From an uncultured Pelagibacteraceae bacterium (GTDB lineage: Bacteria; Pseudomonadota; Alphaproteobacteria; Pelagibacterales; Pelagibacteraceae), in NCBI GenBank assembly GCA_902599485.1, contig CACKFP010000007.1:1-36671 (forward strand): a DNA stretch of 36,671 nt, in the 5' to 3' direction. Position 1 is the stretch's first letter. Each line of letters begins with the position of its first letter. The notes beneath the pieces were generated by a model. That model searched no databases, was not told the origin of the DNA, and saw nothing but the letters and a program-made list of their open reading frames with translations. Positions 32,809 through 36,671 of this stretch are shown here, piece after piece. The position numbers and the translations under genes were made by a program.

Positions 32809-33420
32809 TTGATCGAACAATCACTCATTTTACTGCAAATTATATTTATAGATATTATTCTTGCAGCAGATAATGCAATAATAATAGGATTGATTGCAGC
32901 CAATTTTGTCCCAAAAAATAGAAAAAAGATAATATTTTGGGGAGTAGTTGGAGCATTAGTTTTCAAAGTTATATTTGCAATATTTGCAACATATTTATTT
33001 AAATTTTACTTCATTAAAATTCTTGGAGGATTACTTTTAATTTGGATTGTTAACGACTTAAGAAAAGATTTATTTGAAATTCAAAAAATAAAGTCTCCTA
33101 AAAAGAAATCTATGGAGCCTTCATTTATCAAAAGTATTTACAAGGTTTTATTTGCAGATATTACAATTAGTTTTGATAACGTTATTGGAGTTGTGGGTGC
33201 AGCCAAAGGTAATTTTGGTTTTATGATTTTTGGCTTAGTATTATCAGTAGTTCTTACTGGAGCCTTAGCTACTTATTTGGCAAATTATATACAAAAACAT
33301 CTATGGATAGCTTATATAGGTTTAGGCTTTATATTATTGGTTGCTATTCAATTAGTAATAGGTGGACTAGTCGATTTAGAAATTTTAAATATAAATGAAA
33401 AATATATAAAATATTTCTAA
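32809..33420 (+). CDS. TerC-family integral membrane protein (YjbE-like)
   Basis: A 203-aa membrane protein with about six spans. The family's two Asp-Asn motifs are present: LAADNAIIIGLIAA near residue 20 and FADITISFDNVIGVVGAAKG around residue 118. YjbE/TerC proteins are linked to metal-ion handling, for instance manganese efflux and membrane-protein metalation in other bacteria. Start codon is TTG; family N-termini (LLQIIFIDLVLAGDNA) fit this start. Its 3' end is 2 nt from the convergent gloA. Confidence 0.88.
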   Translation: MIEQSLILLQIIFIDIILAADNAIIIGLIAANFVPKNRKKIIFWGVVGALVFKVIFAIFATYLFKFYFIKILGGLLLIWIVNDLRKDLFEIQKIKSPKKKSMEPSFIKSIYKVLFADITISFDNVIGVVGAAKGNFGFMIFGLVLSVVLTGALATYLANYIQKHLWIAYIGLGFILLVAIQLVIGGLVDLEILNINEKYIKYF

Positions 33421-33422
33421 TA

Positions 33423-33842
33423 TTACCAAGTTCCAGTATTTTCCATTGATGACCAGGGCTCTTTAGGAGGAAGATTTCCCTCCTGAAGTATTTCAATTGA
33501 TATTTTATCTGGTGATTTCACAAATGCCATATGACCATCTCTAGGTGGTCTATTTATTGTATAACCCATATCCATTAGTCTTTGACATATTTCGTATATA
33601 TTTTTAACTCTATAAGCTAAGTGACCAAAATTTCTAGATCCCTCTCCTAAATTGTCACCATCCCAATTATAAGTTAGTTCAATTTCTGCATTACTGTCGT
33701 TTGGTGCAGCTAAAAAAATTAATGTATATCTGCCTTTTTCATTTTCCATTCTTTTTGTCTCTTTTAAACCCAGTCCATCACAAAAAAATTTTAACGACTC
33801 TTCAATATTAGAAATTCTGATCATTGTGTGTAAATATTTCAT
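33423..33842 (-). CDS. gloA: Lactoylglutathione lyase (glyoxalase I)
   Basis: Converts the hemithioacetal of methylglyoxal and glutathione to S-lactoylglutathione. The 139-aa VOC-family protein keeps the four metal ligands of E. coli-type GlxI: H5 (MKYLHTMI), E55 (AEIELTY), H74 (NFGHLAYRV) and the C-terminal Glu in ISIEILQ. It needs glutathione, which this genome can make (gshA-gshB at 68-2276). It follows guaA by 20 nt on the same strand, so may be the last gene of the guaB operon. Confidence 0.9.
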   Translation of the reverse strand: MKYLHTMIRISNIEESLKFFCDGLGLKETKRMENEKGRYTLIFLAAPNDSNAEIELTYNWDGDNLGEGSRNFGHLAYRVKNIYEICQRLMDMGYTINRPPRDGHMAFVKSPDKISIEILQEGNLPPKEPWSSMENTGTW

Positions 33843-33862
33843 AGTAAAATTATAATTTATTT

Positions 33863-35422
33863 CTATTCTAGTTCAATAGTACTTGGTGGTTTAGAAGTCA
33901 CATCATAAACTACTCTATTTATACCTCGAATATTATTAACTATTTTATTCGATACCATTTGCATAAATGATTTATTAAATTGAAAATAATCCGCTGTCAT
34001 TCCATCTTCAGATGTTATTGCTCTTAGCAAGCATAAATATTCATAGGTTCTATTGTCTCCCATGACACCAACAGTTTTAACAGGCAGTAATGCAGCATAA
34101 GCCTGCCATATCTTATGATATAGATTGTGTTCTCTTAATGCATTTACAAAATAATTATCTGCTTCTTTTAAAATTTTTATTTTTTCTTTTGTAATTATGC
34201 CTGGCATTCTAATTGCTAAACCAGGACCAGGAAAAGGATGTCTAGAAATAATTTCTTTACTTAAATTTAATTCTAGACCTAACATTCTAACTTCATCTTT
34301 AAATAAATACTTCAATGGTTCAACTAATTTTAATTTCATTCTTTTTGGCAAACCACCAACATTATGATGAGACTTAATTTTTGAAGTTTGACTTCCTGTA
34401 ACAGACTTACTCTCAATTAGATCAGGGTATAAGGTTCCTTGAGCCAAAAATTTTACATTTTTTATTTTTTTTGCGTATTTTTCAAAAAGTTTGATAAATA
34501 AATTTCCAATAATTTTTCTTTTTTTTTCTGGATCCGTTACATTTTTTAATTTGCTAATGAATAATTGTTCAGCATTTACATAAATTAAATTCAATTTAAA
34601 TTTTTTTCTAAAAGTATTTACTACTTGTTTTTCTTCATTTTTTCTGAGCAGACCAGTATTAACGAATATACAAGTTAAGTTTTTTCCAATCGCATTACTA
34701 ATTAATTTTGCTACTACACTACTATCTACTCCACCAGATAATGCACAAATTACTTTAGAATTTCCAACTTGTTCTTTAATTTGCTGCATAAGTTTGGATT
34801 TTTGATTTTTTGATGTCCAATTTTTTTTAATTTTACAAATTTTAATTACAAAGTTTTTTAATATTATTTTGCCTTTAACTGTATGGGAAACTTCTGGATG
34901 AAACTGTATGCCATATATTTTTTTTTTTGCATTTTCTATCATGCATAATTTCGAATTTGAGGATTTTGCTATAACTTTAAAACCTTTAGGTAATTTAATT
35001 ACCTCATCTCCATGACTCATCCATACATTGGTAGATTTTTTTGAAAAGAAATTTTCAGTTAAAGCGCTTTTTTTTAATTTTGTAACTTTTACTAACCCAA
35101 ATTCTCTTGATTTTGCTCGTTTTACTTTACCTCCTAATTCTTTAGAGATTATCTGGTGGCCAAAACAAATGCCTAGAATTGGAATATTTGAACTTAATAT
35201 ACTTTTATTGAATTTAACTTTTTTATTTTGGTAAACATTTAAGGGACCGCCTGATAAAATGATACCTTTCACATTTTTTTCATTTTTGTAGTCTTTAAGT
35301 TTGTTGTGACTTATAATTTCACAAAAAACATTCAATTCTCTTACTTTTCTTGCAATTAATTGTGTAAACTGAGACCCAAAATCGATTATTAAAATTTTAT
35401 CTAGATTGTTTTCAAGACGCAT
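33863..35422 (-). CDS. guaA: GMP synthase (glutamine-hydrolysing)
   Basis: Amidates XMP to GMP with glutamine and ATP. Domain order: class I glutamine amidotransferase with [36 protein letters not shown] (catalytic Cys) and [11 protein letters not shown] (catalytic His); ATP pyrophosphatase with the PP-loop [15 protein letters not shown]; and a C-terminal dimerisation domain ending [15 protein letters not shown]. The frame extends to a TTG at 35434, but ATG 35422 ([10 protein letters not shown]) is preferred; it overlaps the upstream TPR gene by 11 nt. About 519 aa, normal for the family. Confidence 0.95.
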   Translation of the reverse strand: MRLENNLDKILIIDFGSQFTQLIARKVRELNVFCEIISHNKLKDYKNEKNVKGIILSGGPLNVYQNKKVKFNKSILSSNIPILGICFGHQIISKELGGKVKRAKSREFGLVKVTKLKKSALTENFFSKKSTNVWMSHGDEVIKLPKGFKVIAKSSNSKLCMIENAKKKIYGIQFHPEVSHTVKGKIILKNFVIKICKIKKNWTSKNQKSKLMQQIKEQVGNSKVICALSGGVDSSVVAKLISNAIGKNLTCIFVNTGLLRKNEEKQVVNTFRKKFKLNLIYVNAEQLFISKLKNVTDPEKKRKIIGNLFIKLFEKYAKKIKNVKFLAQGTLYPDLIESKSVTGSQTSKIKSHHNVGGLPKRMKLKLVEPLKYLFKDEVRMLGLELNLSKEIISRHPFPGPGLAIRMPGIITKEKIKILKEADNYFVNALREHNLYHKIWQAYAALLPVKTVGVMGDNRTYEYLCLLRAITSEDGMTADYFQFNKSFMQMVSNKIVNNIRGINRVVYDVTSKPPSTIELE

Positions 35423-35846
35423 CTTTTTTTTCAAACTCTTTTAGGCGTTTGTTAATAGATGCGATTTTATCACAAAGGTTTGAACATATTTTCTTAAAAT
35501 CTTCTCTAAGTTCCTCTGCTTTAGAAAAATTAGATCTTTCTAACTCAATATCTATTAATAGATACATTGCCTCTTCGTTGTTTGGCTCGAGTAGTAAGAC
35601 TGTATTTATATTTTTTTCCAGTTCTATTTTGTTTTCTTCATTTTTAAATATTTTTGCTAAATATAGATATGACTTTGAGTCTTTGGGATTGTATACAATA
35701 TTTCTTTGAAATAAAAATTTTGAATCTTCATATTTTTCATTTTCATAAAGATTTTTTGCTTCATCAAAAAAATTAACTTTCTCCGCGTTAACGTTAAAAA
35801 TTAAAGTAAAAAGTAAAATTATTGCTAAGGTAATTTTTTTTATCAT
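35412..35846 (-). CDS. Exported TPR-like protein between guaB and guaA
   Basis: A 144-aa protein with a Sec signal ([21 protein letters not shown]) and helical TPR-like units: [63 protein letters not shown] and [25 protein letters not shown]. It ends with a Lys/Glu-rich coil ([16 protein letters not shown]). Its start overlaps the guaB stop by 4 nt and its end overlaps guaA, so translation is coupled to two cytoplasmic purine enzymes although the product is probably periplasmic. Function unknown. Confidence 0.8.
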   Translation of the reverse strand: MIKKITLAIILLFTLIFNVNAEKVNFFDEAKNLYENEKYEDSKFLFQRNIVYNPKDSKSYLYLAKIFKNEENKIELEKNINTVLLLEPNNEEAMYLLIDIELERSNFSKAEELREDFKKICSNLCDKIASINKRLKEFEKKDAS

Positions 35847-36671
35847 CTTTTTATTTCGTCTATATTATGTACCATACTTTCATAAAAACCTGCTTTAGTA
35901 ATTTTGACAAATTTTGGTTTTTTTCTAAGATCTTTAATTCTTTTTGCACCTAAGTATCCCATTGATGATTTTAAACCCCCTACTAGTTGGTAGATTATTT
36001 TTTCAACTGTACCTTTGTATTTAACAAAACCTTCAACACCTTCTGCTACGTATTTTGATGTATCTTTTTGTTTTGATTGAAAATATCTATCTGCTGATCC
36101 TTTATTCATTGCTCCAATAGATCCCATGCCCCTAAAACTTTTAAATAATTTACCACCTCTTTTTATAATTCTACCTGGAGCCTGATCTGTTCCTGCAAAT
36201 AATGATCCAATCATCACCGCATCTGCTCCTGCTGCAAGTGCTTTTGCAATATCCCCAGAAAATTTGATACCTCCATCAGCTATTAATGTTGTTTTACTTT
36301 TCCCCATACCTTTTTTTACATCTAAAATTGCACTTAACTGTGGGACTCCAATCCCGGCAACTAATCTTGTAGTGCATATAGATCCTGGTCCAATTCCAAC
36401 TTTTATAATATCTACTCCTTGCTTAATCAGAAATTTAGCTGCTTCTGCTGTAGCAATATTACCTGCACATAAAGCTGTTTTAGTTGGTTTAATTTGTTTA
36501 ATTTTTTTTATTATTGCAGCTACTTTTTTTGTGTGGCCATGAGCTGTATCAACTACAATTAAATCGATGTTTTCTTTTAAAATCTTTTGAGCTCTTATGT
36601 GTTCGTTTAAACTTGCGCCAACAGCTGCACCAACTAACATTTTTTTTGCTTTTACTTTTCTTATTTCTCTT
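35843..36671 (-). CDS. guaB: IMP dehydrogenase, C-terminal part (partial)
   Basis: Oxidises IMP to XMP with NAD+, feeding GuaA. The frame is open to the right edge of the window (276 codons visible of about 490), so the ATG at 36640 is internal. Visible regions: MLVGAAVGA, VVDTAHGHTKKV, then GPGSICTTR with the catalytic Cys, GGIKFSGDIAKALAAGADAVMIGSLFAGTDQAPG (phosphate and NAD sites), FRGMGSIGAMN, and the flap ending YVAEGVEGFVKYKGTV. The CBS-domain half lies outside. First visible gene of the guaB-TPR-guaA(-gloA) run. Confidence 0.93.
   Translation of the reverse strand, partial: REIRKVKAKKMLVGAAVGASLNEHIRAQKILKENIDLIVVDTAHGHTKKVAAIIKKIKQIKPTKTALCAGNIATAEAAKFLIKQGVDIIKVGIGPGSICTTRLVAGIGVPQLSAILDVKKGMGKSKTTLIADGGIKFSGDIAKALAAGADAVMIGSLFAGTDQAPGRIIKRGGKLFKSFRGMGSIGAMNKGSADRYFQSKQKDTSKYVAEGVEGFVKYKGTVEKIIYQLVGGLKSSMGYLGAKRIKDLRKKPKFVKITKAGFYESMVHNIDEIKR

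Noticed and set aside
36638..36640. ATG at 36640 as the true start of guaB
   Set aside because: The frame stays open to the window edge and the sequence there is internal to the IMPDH barrel; the gene is cut by the window.
1..36671. CRISPR array, insertion sequence, prophage, integron or tRNA-linked island
   Set aside because: No repeat-spacer pattern, transposase, integrase or tRNA-like cloverleaf was seen; the window reads as ordinary core chromosome with metabolic operons.

Overview
The window looks like a piece of a SAR11-type (Pelagibacterales, 'Candidatus Pelagibacter'-like) marine alphaproteobacterial chromosome. The evidence is a very AT-rich, streamlined layout with genes abutting or overlapping by 1-20 nt, almost no spacers over 100 bp, no insertion sequences, phage genes or CRISPR arrays, and a gene set dominated by C1/glycine metabolism, glutathione, methionine-sulfoxide repair, small-molecule exporters and a TRAP uptake system. 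There is no rRNA or other phylogenetic marker here, so the taxon is inferred. I see no tRNA or rRNA gene.

Layout. 1-3143 (+): tail of an unknown gene, then gshA-gshB (glutathione synthesis) and an EamA transporter. 3158-7231 (+): MFS transporter, Rossmann oxidoreductase, GYD-domain protein, exported MsrB with a small partner, Fe-type superoxide dismutase and a small conserved-looking protein. 7239-10487 (-): EamA transporter, glycine amidinotransferase-like enzyme, threonine aldolase, then two tandem 19-codon ORFs that look like duplicated membrane microproteins. 10535-14539 (+): IscU/SufU-like scaffold, HPP membrane protein, NAD formate dehydrogenase with a strong downstream hairpin, exported MsrA, MDR oxidoreductase and a 56-aa membrane protein. 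14534-16106 (-): DAO-family oxidase and TspO; a divergent SDR lies at 16131-16889.

16892-25142 (-): the most striking block. A tandem glycine riboswitch precedes gcvT-gcvH-gcvP, and the gene run continues without a gap over 5 nt into an amine-oxidase-like flavoprotein, a DUF1365 protein, a Cfa-family lipid methyltransferase and a DUF3833 lipoprotein. All seven genes could therefore be read from one glycine-controlled transcript. A perfect 12-bp inverted repeat can pair the 5' side of aptamer 2 with the gcvT start codon, which predicts a translational ON switch.

25177-29892: pxpB-pxpC-EamA-SHOCT protein (-), divergent from pxpA-TPR protein (+), for 5-oxoproline hydrolysis. 29889-32696 (-): TRAP transporter dctP-dctQ-dctM, with an intrinsic terminator ending 2 nt before the dctQ start codon. 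32809-33420 (+): TerC-family membrane protein. 33423-36671 (-): guaB (cut by the window edge), exported TPR protein, guaA and gloA in one overlapping run.

Together, formate dehydrogenase, the glycine cleavage system and threonine aldolase handle glycine and C1 units. GshA/GshB, glyoxalase I and 5-oxoprolinase form a glutathione/5-oxoproline theme. SodB, MsrA and MsrB address oxidative damage in a sunlit, oxic habitat.
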